64,000 nt of DNA from Phytophthora sp. 'mugwort' (GCA_033558025.1 JAUCEF010000002.1:1550001-1614000), one strand, 5' to 3'; counted from the stretch's first letter, positions 37,035 through 48,318 are shown. Notes: generated by a model from the sequence alone, not told the origin. Numbers and translations are program-made.

Positions 37035-37961
37035 CTACACGAAAAGCTTCCCCGCCATCGACTTGAGGTCGCTGAGCGAGCTCTTCACATTGGACTGGAG
37101 GGACCTGACAGGCTGCTTGCCTCCTGTTCGAGCTCCATTGCCGCTCCACAGCTTGGCCAGCCACTCTTCCAGCGGCGTAAAATCGAAAATCTTCTCCATC
37201 TCTTCGCGCTTCTCCTTAGACACGTTTAGACACTGCAGGTCCGAGACCACCTCCCAGTCTCCTCCTCCACTCGTCGTCGTCGCATCCGACACGAGCAGCC
37301 AATTGGCCTCTATGTCCTCTTTCGTGCTCTGCTTGCAACAGGCCTGAGTACACTCCGGAATCTTCATCACGACTCCGCGAGCCTTCAGATCTACATAGTA
37401 CGCGTCCCATTTCTCTGTCGAGAAGTCGAAGCATTCAGCAAAGGCCTTTAACTTGCCGTAGGAGCTCCAGGGCACCGACACTCGACCGGACATGACCATC
37501 CCTGCGATCTCTGCGGCCGTCGCCTCGCCAGAGTACATGTACAAAAAGTCTGACAGACTCACGTACACTACCGCCACCTCCGGCAGGAAAGGGTCTTGAG
37601 GGTGCAGCGTCGTGTTGTCCACGTCGAGTCCTGATATTAAAGACAATTGCCACGTTGACACAAAAATATTGGTTAGCATCTTTAACTAGACAACTTTTAA
37701 ATGAGCTTCAAGTCACCTTGACGCATATCGATGGTGCGCATGCACACTATATTATCCTTGTCCTTGTCGTAGGCGGAGGCGCGGAACATGAATGTCACCT
37801 GATGGCAAGACACACATTGGACTAAACTTGGGTGAAAACGAGAGAAGTGAGGCGCTAAGACGTACGGCTCCGCGGAACTCGGCGCCAGGGAGCTTGGCAA
37901 AGCGCAGGAAGTCCATGAGCTCGTTCAGCTTGGACAGCAGGCCCTCGCACACGGCGGTCAT
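37035..37961 (-). CDS. SCP2-like (sterol carrier) domain protein
   Basis: Minus-strand exons 37961-37866, 37798-37717 and 37630-37035 give 257 residues, with GT-AG introns of 67 and 86 bases and matching phases. Residues about 30-120 resemble the SCP2 fold: VTFMFRASAYDKDKDNIV, VAVVYVSLSDFLYMYSGE, then MVMSGRVSVPWSSYGKLKAF, equivalent to the family's S-x-x-D-F....G and F-SGKLKIKGDxxxAxKL-type ends. SCP2 domains bind sterols and other lipids in peroxisomes or cytosol. The C-terminal half (about 125-257) is unlike SCP2: it has a CTQACCK cysteine cluster, an acidic GDWEVVSD segment and a basic tail ending GKLFV. No peroxisomal SKL-type signal is present. Family assignment is moderate. It may be part of a larger gene if exons lie upstream of 37961. 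Confidence 0.65.
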
Positions 37962-38644
37962 GGTGTTAAGAAGGAAGGTGGCGCCTCAGTCGCTTTGTTC
38001 CGACTGAGAGTGTATGTATTCATTCAATGAAATCAAACCTAAACTTGATTCGATGATAACGGTTAGAACAAAACCTACCCTCAATATTGAAAGGATAACC
38101 AGTACTGTACCGGTATGATCAAATACAAATGCGCACATGCAATCGATACGGAAATCGATGCTATTCGAGAGGCGGTCATGGCCTTGCAGATATCGATGCA
38201 ACGCTGCGAGCTCGTCAACAGAATATGGATGCTCTTCATCGCTAAACAGCAGCAATGTCCGCTCGTCGTTACCCAGCACAACGAGCTCGTCTTCACCTTC
38301 TTCGTCCAGGATGGCCACGGCCCATGACATCGATGATCTTCCTAAGCAGTTGTTGGCGCTCGCTAAAGCGTGGTATGCTTTTTAGTGGGGCGATATTCCC
38401 TAGATGTCGGAAAGCGAAGTATGCAAATGCAGCGTCACCTCGCGTGACTGTTGAATCAACGGCTGCCTACCCCCTCTGGAAGTACCGATTTTGCTGAAGG
38501 ATTCCTCCTTGTTTTACGGCCTCCTACTGCTTGTAATTTTTGGTGACTGATCGAGCTTTGACTCCCCCGTTGTGTATATATCTGATCGGATATAGGCAAG
38601 ACCAACTACTCACTAAGTGCTATCAGCACGAGCGGGTTTGACGC
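37962..38644. other. Spacer with small acidic ORF
   Basis: The minus strand has an acidic ORF starting MSWAVAILDEEGEDELVVLG at 38330 and continuing to about 38168 before losing coding character. It could be an upstream exon of the SCP2-like gene or a transposase N-terminal remnant. I see no phase-matched splice to decide. Confidence 0.35.
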
Positions 38645-39515
38645 TCTCTCGCATAAAGAGTTCCGTCGAATGGCACACATGGATCGTAACAGCGTCTGTC
38701 GCGTCGCGAATGAAATATAGCAGCACTGCGTATTTCACAGCAGTTCTGACTTTGGTCAATCCCCGGTGCGTATGCAGCTGGCTGTCGCGTTAGACCTCAT
38801 GGGCCCAATTGTGGCAATGGTGTTTCGCTAGGAGAACGCAAAAGTATGGGGAATTAGTCATGGTACGTGCGTACTCTACACTACACGAGTTCTCATAGCG
38901 CTGAAGGCGTTGGTGTCGAAGTATGTGGCGTGGCCGAATGCTTCAGGGCTGCAATCAATCTCTCGGCGTATGGCAAGGACTGGTTTTAGAGGTTGTGTAG
39001 ATTTCATTGACGGCACTACCATCCCTCTCTCTCAGAAGCTGCCGTGGACGGTGAGTGGTACTTCGACCAGAAGCCGCAGTACAGCGTGAATGCTCAGGTT
39101 GTATGCGACGATCGCCGCCGGATTATCGCGTTCTACGCGGGGTGGCCAGGTTCGAGTGCCGATAGCAACGTGTATCAAGAGATGCATTTGTCGATCGATG
39201 ATAACACGCCGTTCTTCTTTTTGCGGGGTGGGTACCTCATAGCAGATTCGGCTTATCCAACTGGTCAGAGCTGCTGCACACTAGTGCCGTCATACAAATC
39301 GAATATGAAAGGACATGATATCGAGGACTTTAATACCTGCGTCGCACACGTCCAGGTGGTGGACGAACACACAATTGGCATTCTCAAAGGAAGGTGGAGC
39401 TCGCTCAGAGAACTGCGCATCCAAATACGAAGAAAGAAGACGTAGTGAAAATTTTGTTAATGATCGCATCGTGTATCGTCCTGCACAACATGCTCATTCG
39501 CGTTCAAAGAAAATG
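38645..39515 (+). pseudogene. PIF/Harbinger transposase remnant
   Basis: Plus-strand frames show the Harbinger (DDE_Tnp_4) signature. An N-terminal region (FRRMAHMDRNSV near 38663) is followed by GCVDFIDGTTIPLSQ near 39000, with the first catalytic Asp in IDGT. Then come YSVNAQVVCDDRRRI near 39090 and GYLIADSAYP near 39235, with the second Asp in DSAY. The C-terminal end reads VDEHTIGILKGRWSSLREL, with the catalytic Glu in EH.IG.LKGRW. The frame 39044-39445 is open, but in-frame stops upstream (near 38718 and 38832) and a frame change near 39445 disable it. It faces the minus-strand ORF at 39711-40788, the usual convergent arrangement of Harbinger elements. Confidence 0.8.
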
Positions 39516-39710
39516 AAGATCAAAGCGGCTCAGATAGCGACGCAGACAGCGAGGAAGCTGTCAATGATAATGTAGACAGCGACAACTTTGCATTTCGGCG
39601 AGAGATTAAACGCCGTGTTATCACATAGGGGCGTGAACCAGGTGGTATATTATGCCTTAGAGAACGTTGTAGCCAAGCATGACCAAAACCGATGCGTCCC
39701 CTCAACAGAG

Positions 39711-40788
39711 CTACCCATACAGTAACCCAAGAAGGCTCATGAATGCCGCGATGTCTTCTGGTGTCTTTCGCTGGCGAATTAACTCGATCATGAGCTCTTG
39801 CTTGCGTGCGACACGGTGCGCGTCTTGTTCATCAAGCTTCTGCTGCTTCAAGAAGTTTTGTGACTCGTTCCACTGGCGGTTTGTTTCCTCGAATTCGACC
39901 TCCAAAACTCCAATGCGCGACTCAGCGTTCTTGGCGTATGCTTGTGACAGCGACATCCGGGTCTCATGAGCTGAGGGTGGGGCCTTGATTTCGTTATCGG
40001 GAGGCTTATGGTCTCCCCGTTGAGACGTGGCGGCCTTCACGAATGTTTTTTTAGCCTTCTTTGTTGCTTGGTTGGCCGAAATGCGTCGGCTTTCGGATGC
40101 TTGAGCTGTGCTGACACCACCCGGTAGGCGTCTTCGTTGTTTTGAGTCTTATTATTGATGGGGTGCTGGCGTCACCAGCAGGAGCAGATCGTGCCGAGGC
40201 GCTTGCGTGTGAAGGTGACGTAGGAGGAGATGCTGAAAGCACTCCCAACAAAACAACACCGTCTGCGCCATCATTGGCAACTTCTTCGGTGACATCCCTA
40301 GAGGCGTCATCTGCACCGTCATTAGCTAGTTCGGCCCCACTGCCCTCGAATCGATCATCACCATCGTCCTCGCTCGATTCAATGCCACCACCGCCCTCAG
40401 CTGATTCGTCGCCACCGCTGTGCTCATATTCATCATAATCACTCTCAAAAACATCAGTGAGTTCTTGGACTCGCTCGTTTGCTGCTAAGTCCTCACCAGA
40501 TGTCCCATCTTGCATAGTCGCGACAGGATCCAATTCGAGAGTTGCCACAGGTTTCACGTTTGCTCTCTCTCCGAAGCGATCACCACTCTCCATCTCTTTC
40601 CTTGTGAGTCCGACTCCAGTCCCTTTCACAGTCATTTTGTAGACTGCTTTGAATTTCTTGACGTAGTTTTCCCTGCGCTGTTGCGTGCTACGTGATGAGA
40701 GTAGCGAGAGGTTGGGTGGGGTCGTTTGTCGATACAGTAACTTGCCTCGTGAGTGAACGCCTGATATATATAAACACACCTTATACAA
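39711..40788 (-). pseudogene. Probable Harbinger accessory (Myb/SANT-like) ORF, partial
   Basis: Two minus-strand frames, 40788-40051 and 40040-39711, join with one frame change near 40045. The first has RRENYVKKFKAVYK, then a long acidic/Ser-rich stretch. The second ends in a strong heptad-like helix (RIGVLEVEFEETNRQWNESQ, then QQKLDEQDAHRVARKQELMIEL) and ...MSLLGLLYG. PIF/Harbinger elements encode a second Myb/SANT-like DNA-binding protein, often facing the transposase; position and architecture fit, but the SANT helix region itself is missing or beyond 40788. Other identities are possible. Confidence 0.45.
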
Positions 40789-40830
40789 GGATATATATTG
40801 AGAAAGTTAAGCACAGCTCCAAACGCGGAT

Positions 40831-40976
40831 CTAAGCTAGAATGCAGTTCATGTCCGTTTTGGCAATCAGCGTTGAGTACAACCAGCAGTGTTGTATCGTC
40901 TCTGCAGGGAGCTCTGCCCAAGCCTCAGTGCACCATTTAATACCTTGTAGCATACCAGGGCTTTGTAGGGTTTCGC
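40831..40976 (-). pseudogene. pogo/Tigger transposase, C-terminal part (split by gypsy-2L)
   Basis: The minus-strand frame directly next to the left gypsy LTR reads MLQGIKWCTEAWAEL, then TIQHCWLYSTLI, ending at a TAG at 40831. This is the typical pogo/Tigger C-terminal block (IxWCxxAWxxL...TIxxCWxxTGI). The rest of the same gene resumes at 48706 on the far side of gypsy-2L, so that element split the transposase gene. Confidence 0.7.
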
Positions 40977-41405
40977 TGTAACGAGGTTACACGAAGGTAA
41001 CACGAGTGTACCGTGCTACATGTCACCTTGTAGTAAGTGATACTTGGTACCACTTGGATTAACAGGATTTCAGTACGTGGCCACAGGGCCACTCGATATG
41101 CATTTGACTAGGTTTAACTATGATATATAGTTAGAGTCATACATTTACACACAGGCGGCTTTGCCGCAGATAAGCAAACAAATAACAGTTCAGTTTAGCA
41201 TCAAAGAGAGTAACATCCTAGGTTTAGGAATACTGACTCTTTGAGTCTCTAGTGGTATAACTAGAGGGATCTAAGCCTCTGCGGAGACATTAGGGGTTAG
41301 CATAATCACAGCTAAGACTCTAAGACTGAGTCTTAGCTGTGGTTATCCTAACCCCTAATGTCATACGTCTTTCTCTGACGCACTACGCTACGCATCCCCG
41401 CTGCA
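40977..41405 (+). repeat. 5' LTR of gypsy-2L
   Basis: Runs from TGTAAC to GCTGCA. It is about 40 bases longer than the 3' LTR because of an added inverted segment (hairpin at 41286-41362). Bases 40977-41126 differ from the outer LTR of the right copy (about 12% by eye), while bases from 41127 on match it. Confidence 0.85.
41286..41362. repeat. 35-base-arm hairpin in 5' LTR
   Basis: GACATTAGGGGTTAG... (41286-41320) pairs with ...CTAACCCCTAATGTC (41328-41362), with two mismatched positions and a 7-base loop. The 3' LTR holds only one arm-like copy, followed directly by GGGGAGTCATACG. An identical hairpin sits at 60791-60867. Confidence 0.9.
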
Positions 41406-41521
41406 CCTGGTAACGCTTGTAGTCAATCCCGCATTGAGGCTTAGGACTATTCCTCGGTGAGGTAGGGCAGACAGCGTTTTCTAACCTGTTCCAGAGCCAG
41501 CAAGACGCGCTGAAAAAACTA

Positions 41522-42465
41522 ATGTCTTTGCTCGGTCCTAAGGGCATAACGCATCTTGCTTCGCAAGGACCGGACGCGGTGAATGCGCGTCTGGAGGCGT
41601 TCTCAAGCTACGAGAATGCTCTGTTGGAGCACCTCCAGCAGAGGATGTCGGCGTCTGCAGCGACGTCGACGACATCGCAGGGAGGGACCTCCCGGCCTAA
41701 ACCGCTCATCGTGAGCGTCAAGACTTTCGAAGGAAAGGATGGGGAGAACTTTATGTTGTAGATCCGTGAGATCGAAATGGCGATGGGATCGGCCATGCTC
41801 CGTACTGAGTAACAGCGCGTGGCGCTAGCGATTTCGAAGCTCGGTGGCAGAGCACGAGAATGGCCATTCACGTGCGGCACGTCGGTAGACGCGGCATTCC
41901 GAGCTGGGAGGAGCTGAAACTCCAGCTTTTGCAAGTGTTTGATCCGCCTAATCAGGCGTACCGCGGGAGGTCACGCTTTCTGAGTACTCGCCAGGGTAAG
42001 AAGGACTTGGTGGACTTCGTCCAGGCATTGCGAGCTCTGATCGCCGGCATGGCGGCCCATCCTCTGCCAGAGGCAGCGGCTGTGACAGTCTTTATGGAGG
42101 GCCTCCGCAGTGGCGTGGCCAGGACGGAAGTCTTCCGCACTCACCCTTCCTCTTTTGTAGAGGCCTTGAGAGTGGCGTTGAACGCAGAGCTCAATCTCAA
42201 GTCGTCTCGATTTGGCTGGGGCGTTGCCAACGCGACTCCGTCCGACGGACCGGTCCCTACGGACCTCAGCTACGCTGAGAATGAGGAAGCTGAGCTTCAT
42301 GCTGCCGAGCAGCGTATGGGTGTTCGTCAGTGCTTCAGCTGCCGAAGCACCACCCATTGGAGGGCAACCTGCCGATCACCCAGGTCGCTTCAAGCTCCTA
42401 CAAGCCTTCGCTCTGCGTCGAGCCAAGCCATCGGCTCGTCGCGGGGAAACGGCGACACTCAGTAG
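41522..42465 (+). pseudogene. gypsy-2L gag with CCHC knuckle, broken
   Basis: An ATG at 41522 opens a frame with a coiled-coil-like N-terminus (NARLEAFSSYENALLEHLQQ). A TAG at 41759 and a TAA near 41809 stop it. Another frame, from about 41860, carries the retrotransposon gag capsid block (WEELKLQLLQVFDP, then FVQALRALIAG) and ends with the knuckle CFSCRSTTHWRATC (C-x2-C-x4-H-x4-C) near 42330-42372. The same stops occur in the right copy. Confidence 0.85.
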
Positions 42466-42488
42466 GCGCGGGGCGCCCTGCTGGGGAA

Positions 42489-43154
42489 GAACTGAGTTCT
42501 GTTGAGCCTCATGGAGGTGGAGGGCAACAGGGCCCAGCCACGGAGAGAGCCGTACTCTCTAACACGGAACGTGTATGCAAGCCTGGCCTGCTTGTCGTTG
42601 AGGTGACGGTGAAGGGCTTTGAGAAGCCATGGATCATCTTGATCGATTCCGGAGCGTCGGGCAACTACGCTCGACGCTCCACAATGGAAGGAAGTCAGCA
42701 GTACGCTGAGGCGCTCAGGGAGCGCAGGAGTGACATCGTCACTGTTCGCCTAGCGACGGGGACCCGTGCCACGGTGCCTAAGGTTCCTGTGAACCTGGGC
42801 GTCAAGTTTCTCGAGGTCGATAGTGTGGAATGCTGTCTGGTCCTGGACCTGGATTCGAGGTACGACCTCATCCTAGGCATGGCATGGCTGGAACGTCATG
42901 AGCCATGGATTGATTGGAGGTCGAAGACCTTGGACGCAACGCGCTTTACTCCTGGTGGAGCTTTGGTGAGTCATGAACCCACCTCTGCTAGGAAGCAAAA
43001 ATGCTTTTGGCGGGGGCACTGGACCGAGTCGATCAACGTACTGGACATTGAAGTATCCGAACTTATAGACATGGAAGGTGTCAAGGACAAGAGTCCCGAG
43101 CAGTGCTCGCGGGCCTCAGGATGCAAGTGGAGCGGCAGGCAATCCGTTGGGTGA
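42489..43154 (+). pseudogene. gypsy-2L aspartic protease region
   Basis: The frame 42330-43154 carries the retropepsin active site ILIDSGASGNYARR near 42640 and a second conserved block YDLILGMAWLERHEPWIDW near 42862-42918, the flap/end block of Ty3-type proteases. This domain looks intact, but it is disconnected in frame from gag and from the linker at 43103-43903. Confidence 0.8.
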
Positions 43155-43899
43155 CCGACGTCATGGTGACATTGGTCACGACGACGAGTTGTCGCTACAC
43201 GCCATGCGTGGTGTGGCCGGCCGTGGGCCGGGCCACCAAGGCCGTGGACCCACTGATGGAGGTGACGTGGCATGTAATCCACGGGGCGGAGACTGTGAGC
43301 ATCGCAGCTCTGCCGGTCATACCTGTCTCGGGTGAAACGCACACGGTACAAGCACCTGGAGACGCAGCTGATGTGACTGTTAGGACCTCTCCGAGTCGAA
43401 CAGTCTCACCGGGGAGAAGGCTACGACACCAAGAGTCAGCCATGCGACGCAGAGCGTCTGATGCGTCTAGCATGACGAGTGAAGAGACTCCTAGTGATAG
43501 CGAGCAGCTATATACACTCGTCAACGGTGTGATAGGGGAAGTCGATGGAGACATCAGTCTAGAGACTATTCCCACTGCGGACGCTCTGTTGGAGCTGGAC
43601 AAGATGTCCATGGTCGAGTTAGGCGACGCCTTGAAGGCCGGTGAGTTAGCCGAGTTGGTCATTCTACGACCTGAGGGGGAGTTAAACTCGTCGTCGCTTT
43701 TGGATAAAGCCGTCCTTCAAGACACCACGAAGACGTTGGATGCGCGGGCAGGATCCTCGATCCTCAAGGACCCCTCGGATCCGTACTACCCTTTGGTGAA
43801 GGAATATCAAGACGTGGTCTCGAAGAACTTCCCCCGAGGCTACCTCCGGGTCGAGGTGTACGTCATGAGAATAACCTGGTTCCTGGAACCAAATACTGC

Positions 43900-46480
43900 G
43901 TGACGAAGCAGTGGCCCTTGCCACGAGAACAGTGTGACGTCATTAACGCGTTTCTCCGTGCTAAGCACGTGGCGGGTGTGGTGCGCGAGATCAAGTCTCC
44001 GCACTCAATGTCTACGTTCTGTGTCAGAAAGCCGAATGGCAAGTGGCGGATCGTTCATGCTTTTGATAAGCTTAACGAGGCCACAATTCCGGCGCAGGGA
44101 CCTATTCTAGGAAGAACCTCCTTTAGAGCAACATGGCTGGGTGTACGGTGTACAGTGCCCTCGACTTGGTCGATGGATACTATCAATTGCTCTTGCGAGC
44201 AAGCGATATTCCGCTTACGGCGGTCATCACTCCGAGCGGTATGCTCTGGGAGTGGCTAGTAATGCCCCAAGTGCTGTCGAACGCGACTGCGACGTTCAAT
44301 CATCTTGTGACGCAACTGTTCAGGCCCCATAGGGCGTATGCTCAGACATACTTCGACGACATATTCATCCACAGTTGTGCGGAGCACGGAAAGACTGATT
44401 TGGAGAACAACATTGAGCACCTGCGAGCGGTGCTCGAGTGCATGCGCACACACAAGTTGTATGCCAACATTGACAAGTGTGTCTTTGGCACTGAAGAGAT
44501 CCCCTTTCTGGGATGCTTCATTGGGAAGCGAGGCCTTCGAGCGGATCCCGCTAAGGTCAAGGCCATTGTAGACTGGCCGGTTCCAAAGAACCAGAAAGAC
44601 TTACGGAAGTGACTTGGCCTGGCCAATTACTTGCACAAGTACAGCAAAAACTATGCTGAGGTGGCAAGGCCACTGTCTAATCTAAGAATGATGTGGACTG
44701 GTGTTGGGACACCGGACATCAAGCGGCTTTTGAAGCCGTTGAGGAGAGTCTCCTTCAGGGTAGGGCCTCGTTGCAAGCAGACGCTGAAGGGCGTGAACGC
44801 GTGTTTTTTTTTGCGTTTGAATCTCGCCAGTTTAAGGCTGATGCGAAGAACTATCCAGTTCATGACAAAGAGCTACTTGCGATGAAGTATGCGCTCGTCA
44901 AATTCAGGGTTCACCTGCTCGGCTCCAAGCCGTTGTGATCTACACTGATCATGCGTCGCTACGCACTGCGACGCAGTCGCCTCATCTCTCTCAGCGAAAG
45001 GCCCGTTGGCTCTCCTTCTTTGCGCAGTGTAACTGCGAGGTGAAGTATAAGCCTGGCAGGCAGAACGTCTTGGCCGATGCGTTATCGCGCAGGCCAGACT
45101 ATAAGATCGCCCCCGTCGCGACGGTGACTTCGTCTGTGACAGACTTGATCCGCGCAGCATACGCGCGTGACGAGTCCTGCGTAGCTGTGCTACATGCGCG
45201 CGCGGAGTTTGCTAACTCAGACACTAAGCTGTCAGCGAGGTTGCGCGCCAGGCTGCATCGATACACTCTCGATGATGGCCTATTGTACTACGGTACTGGC
45301 TCAGAAGACACTCCACGTGTCGTGGTTCCTCACGAAGAGGATCTCGAGTATCGTATACTCTATGAGGCACACGATACCCCCACTTGGCGGTCATTTCGGT
45401 CGGGAAAAGACCTACAGCTCGGCGAGCCCCTATTACTGGTGGCCGAAGCTTTATAAGTGGGTCAGTACGTATGTACGCACGTATGAGACGTGTTTACGGG
45501 TTATACCCTCGCCACACTCGGTTGCACTGCTGACCATCTTGCCTGTACCCACGGGGTGTTGACAATCCATGAGTATGGACTTTGTGTTCGGCCTGCCACG
45601 GGATGCGGCGGGCAACATGGGCATCGTGGTCTTTGTCGACCGATTGAGCAAGATGGCTCATTTAGCAGCGGTGCCGGACTCCATCGATGGAGAAGGAACA
45701 GCCACGCTGTTCATGGATCGTGTCTTTCGACAGCATGGTCTGCCAGAGGCAATTATCTCGGATCGAGATCTCCGTTTCAGGGTAAATTTTGGACGTCGGT
45801 CTTTAAGGTGCTCGGCACTCGACTCGGCATGTCCACGACGGACCATCCGCAGACCGATGGTCAGACGGAACGCGTGAATCGCTTTGTCGAAGATATGCTT
45901 CGAAGTGCCGGTGCGGACAGACCCAAGCAATTTGAGCGCCATGCTCCCACCCGTTGAGTTCGCATTGAACAATGCGGTGCATTCCTCAACTGGCTTCTCC
46001 CCGTTCTATGTGAACGGTCTGACCCCCCCCGTCCCTCCCTCGCATCCCGTTGACGCTACACTCCGTGGTTCAGGGCTCGGTGGGGAGGAATAGCCGAAGG
46101 GCTCGCTGATGTCAGCCCTGTTGCGGTTCGCAACCAAGTTGACGCGTTCTGGTCAACGGGTTTGAATGTCTTAAGACATGTACGCGACGCGATGGCTGAG
46201 AGCCAAGACGTTTAGAAGGAACAGGCGGATGCCAGAGGCAGAGGAAATGTGGAAGAGTTTAAGGTCGGTGACAAAGTTTTATTAAACGCTAAAAGCCTAC
46301 CTACACATGCAGTGTCTGTGGTCTTTAAGACCAAGTTGCGCCCGCGCTTCGTTGGACCTTTAAGGTCGTGGCCAGGAAGGGCCTTGCGTACACGCTCAAC
46401 CTTCCGAAGAAGATGCGTACACACCCCGTGTTTTACGTAGGCTTCCTTAAGCCATATCGAGACCGGCTCGGGTGAGCGCG
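43900..46480 (+). pseudogene. gypsy-2L pol: RT, RNase H, integrase, broken
   Basis: RT blocks are STFCVRKPNGKWRIVHAFDKLN (44010-44075) and, after a frame change near 44130, LDLVDGYYQLLL and the catalytic box TYFDDIFIHS near 44348. A stop at 44610 interrupts FRK*LGLANYLHKY. The RNase H region (FESRQFKADAKNYPVHDKEL, then YTDHASLRT) is broken by a missing base near 44935. The integrase starts with SMDFVFGLP near 45570, IISDRDLRF near 45755 and TDGQTERVNRF near 45860, the three catalytic acids spread over two frames. A GPY/F-like tail (KVGDKVLLNAKSL) is at 46265. All these breaks recur in the right copy except the T9/A8 tract, which keeps RNase H in frame here only. Confidence 0.85.
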
Positions 46481-46805
46481 GAGGGTTTGACGCCACAGCC
46501 ATTGGCTGGCCAAAGCGGAGGCGCACGAGGAGGTCCAACTGACCACGTAGCTCAGCGAGCGAACGGTCAAGCGCTTCGAAGCGACGAGCAGAGGACTTCT
46601 CCAGGAGCTCCAGGCGGTTGGCAACCGAGACAGGAGACTGAAACCAGTCGATCCGATGATGCACAGCATCGATCTCGTCAGCGAGACGGTCACGATGACT
46701 CGTCGCCCACTGTAGCGAGTCGAACAGGGTTTGCACCCGACTCTCGACCGCTAGCAGATCACTGCGACTCGCAACGCGAGGATCCAGCCGGTCATCGGCC
46801 TCCAC
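46212..46805 (-). CDS. Antisense ORF D in gypsy-2L (coiled coil)
   Basis: A 197-codon open frame on the minus strand, starting at an ATG at 46805. Its first 110 residues, which do not overlap pol, are helix-rich and charged with heptad spacing (LLAVESRVQTLFDSLQWATS, then LLEKSSARRFEALDRSLAEL). The remaining residues overlap the integrase tail and may be a by-product of that sense coding. The copy in the right arm (55350-55943) is open too, with one substitution (Ser to Pro). Function unknown. It may be the last exon or a detached domain of the longer antisense ORF set upstream. Confidence 0.45.
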   Translation of the reverse strand: MEADDRLDPRVASRSDLLAVESRVQTLFDSLQWATSHRDRLADEIDAVHHRIDWFQSPVSVANRLELLEKSSARRFEALDRSLAELRGQLDLLVRLRFGQPMAVASNPPRSPEPVSIWLKEAYVKHGVCTHLLRKVERVRKALPGHDLKGPTKRGRNLVLKTTDTACVGRLLAFNKTLSPTLNSSTFPLPLASACSF

Positions 46806-46851
46806 CGCCGTTGCTGGATGAGCAGGAACTTCCCACTATCATGTGGAGCGC

Positions 46852-48192
46852 TTAGTTCGCGGTGTCGTCGCCAGGGTCGTACCCAATATCTTGTGAAGTG
46901 GAAAGGGTATCCTCACTCACAGAACGCTTGGGGTACGAGGTTCCCTCCGGCAAGATTGCCCTGACGCCGTGGACGCTTTCGATCGACGCGATCAACAGAG
47001 CCCCGAGGGCCAGCGACCGAGGCGTCGGTCGCCTGGCGCTTCCCGGCAATAGCCGCTGGGGGGCCAAGGCCAGCAGCAGAGCTGTCGCTCTGGTCTTGAA
47101 GAGGAGCGGCTTCGTGAGCGTGAGAGCCGCTAGCTGTGACAGTAGAAGCACTGAGTGCAAAAGAGCCCTGTGGGCGAGGCCGGTAGGCAGGGGGTAACTG
47201 GCGTTTTGCATTGAGTTTCGCGAACTCGAAACGGAGTCGACGTCCGACTCGAACATCAGTTTTACTGAAACTAGCCCGAAGGGCATCAATGAAAGAGAGC
47301 TTGCGAGCTCCTTCCACCCAACTTGGGAACTGTCCATCATCTTCCCAAGCCGTCTCTCCTGGCAGGAGCAAGACTGGGTAAGTTCGCATCGGTGGAACCG
47401 ATCCGTGCCGAGCTTGCACTTGCAGGCACTCACGATACTCGCGCTGAGTAGTCACTCGAGGAGTCAAAAATCACTCTCTGAGAGACTCTCACGCGGCGAA
47501 CTCGTCGGTTGTTGCGGCCGCCGGCCCAATAACATGTGTTAAGCAACTCCGATGCTGCTCGGCGAGCCACTTGGCTGGGATCGCGAGGCTCAAAGCCATA
47601 GTCACGACGCGGTGAGGTAAGCAATGGCCGAGCCATAGGTCGTCTCGAACATGGGGGCTGCGGATCAGCCGCGAGCAGTTGCTCCTGGACTTCGTCCAAA
47701 AGATTGGTGACGACACTAGATCCCCTGGGATCATCTTTTGTTCCCTGCGAAGGTAGCGGAGGCGCATTGCGCAGGAATTGTGGAGTCGAAAGCTCGAAAG
47801 GATTCGGAGCGCGCAGTTGGCGGCGCGGGCTCGGCGAGCAGACAGGGCTAATACCGGTCATGAACTCAGTGTAGTCGATCTCCTTTTCACCTTCTTCAAG
47901 GTCGTCAAAGAGGGCGTCTCGCGCAAAGCGTACGGGCACTGGCCTCCAGCGGCTTCGCCGCCTCCACTCATGGTCTTTTGACCGTATCTGCGCTTGTTCG
48001 CTGAGTGATACTCTCGCACCGAGAGCCGCGAGGGTGCGGGGGGGGGGGGGGGGGCGCACGGCCAGAGACCTCTCCCGTACGGGATGACGAGGATATTGAA
48101 GGTGTCGGAGACACAGAGGGGCTTAGCTCGCGGTGAGGGCTGTTATCGCGAGACGAACGAGGGAGGTCAAAAGACCAATTGGCTGTTGACAT
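46852..48192 (-). pseudogene. Antisense ORF set between gypsy-2L pol and 3' LTR
   Basis: On the minus strand an ATG at 48192 opens MSTANWSFDLPRSSRDN, Ser/Pro-rich, into a run of prolines encoded by a 17-C tract (about 48038-48054). After a frame change there, the frame reads on through an acidic segment (DDLEEGEKEIDYTEFMTG) and a basic end (RNNRRVRRVRV). A second frame change near 47450 leads into TQREYRECLQVQARHG, LLLPGETAWEDDG and a capsid-like helix SFIDALRASFSK. A third frame ends GYDPGDDTAN with a stop at 46852. Total about 445 residues. Composition is clearly coding-like in a region where the sense strand has no pol domain. I recognise no family; a gag-like or regulatory antisense protein are both possible. 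Confidence 0.55.
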
Positions 48193-48318
48193 CGGAGTGT
48201 GAACACTCCATGCGGAACAAACAGTGAAACACTCTTGGAGCTGAAGGTTTTGGGCCTTTTCCGATTAATACAATCAGACTCTCGTGGATACGGTGTGCCC
48301 ACGGTTTGGTGGGGAGAG

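Noticed and set aside
46852..47433. 193-codon Leu/Ser-rich minus ORF as a membrane protein
   Set aside because: Mostly a frame shadow of the basic antisense frame 47467-46913; only its last 23 residues look like real continuation.
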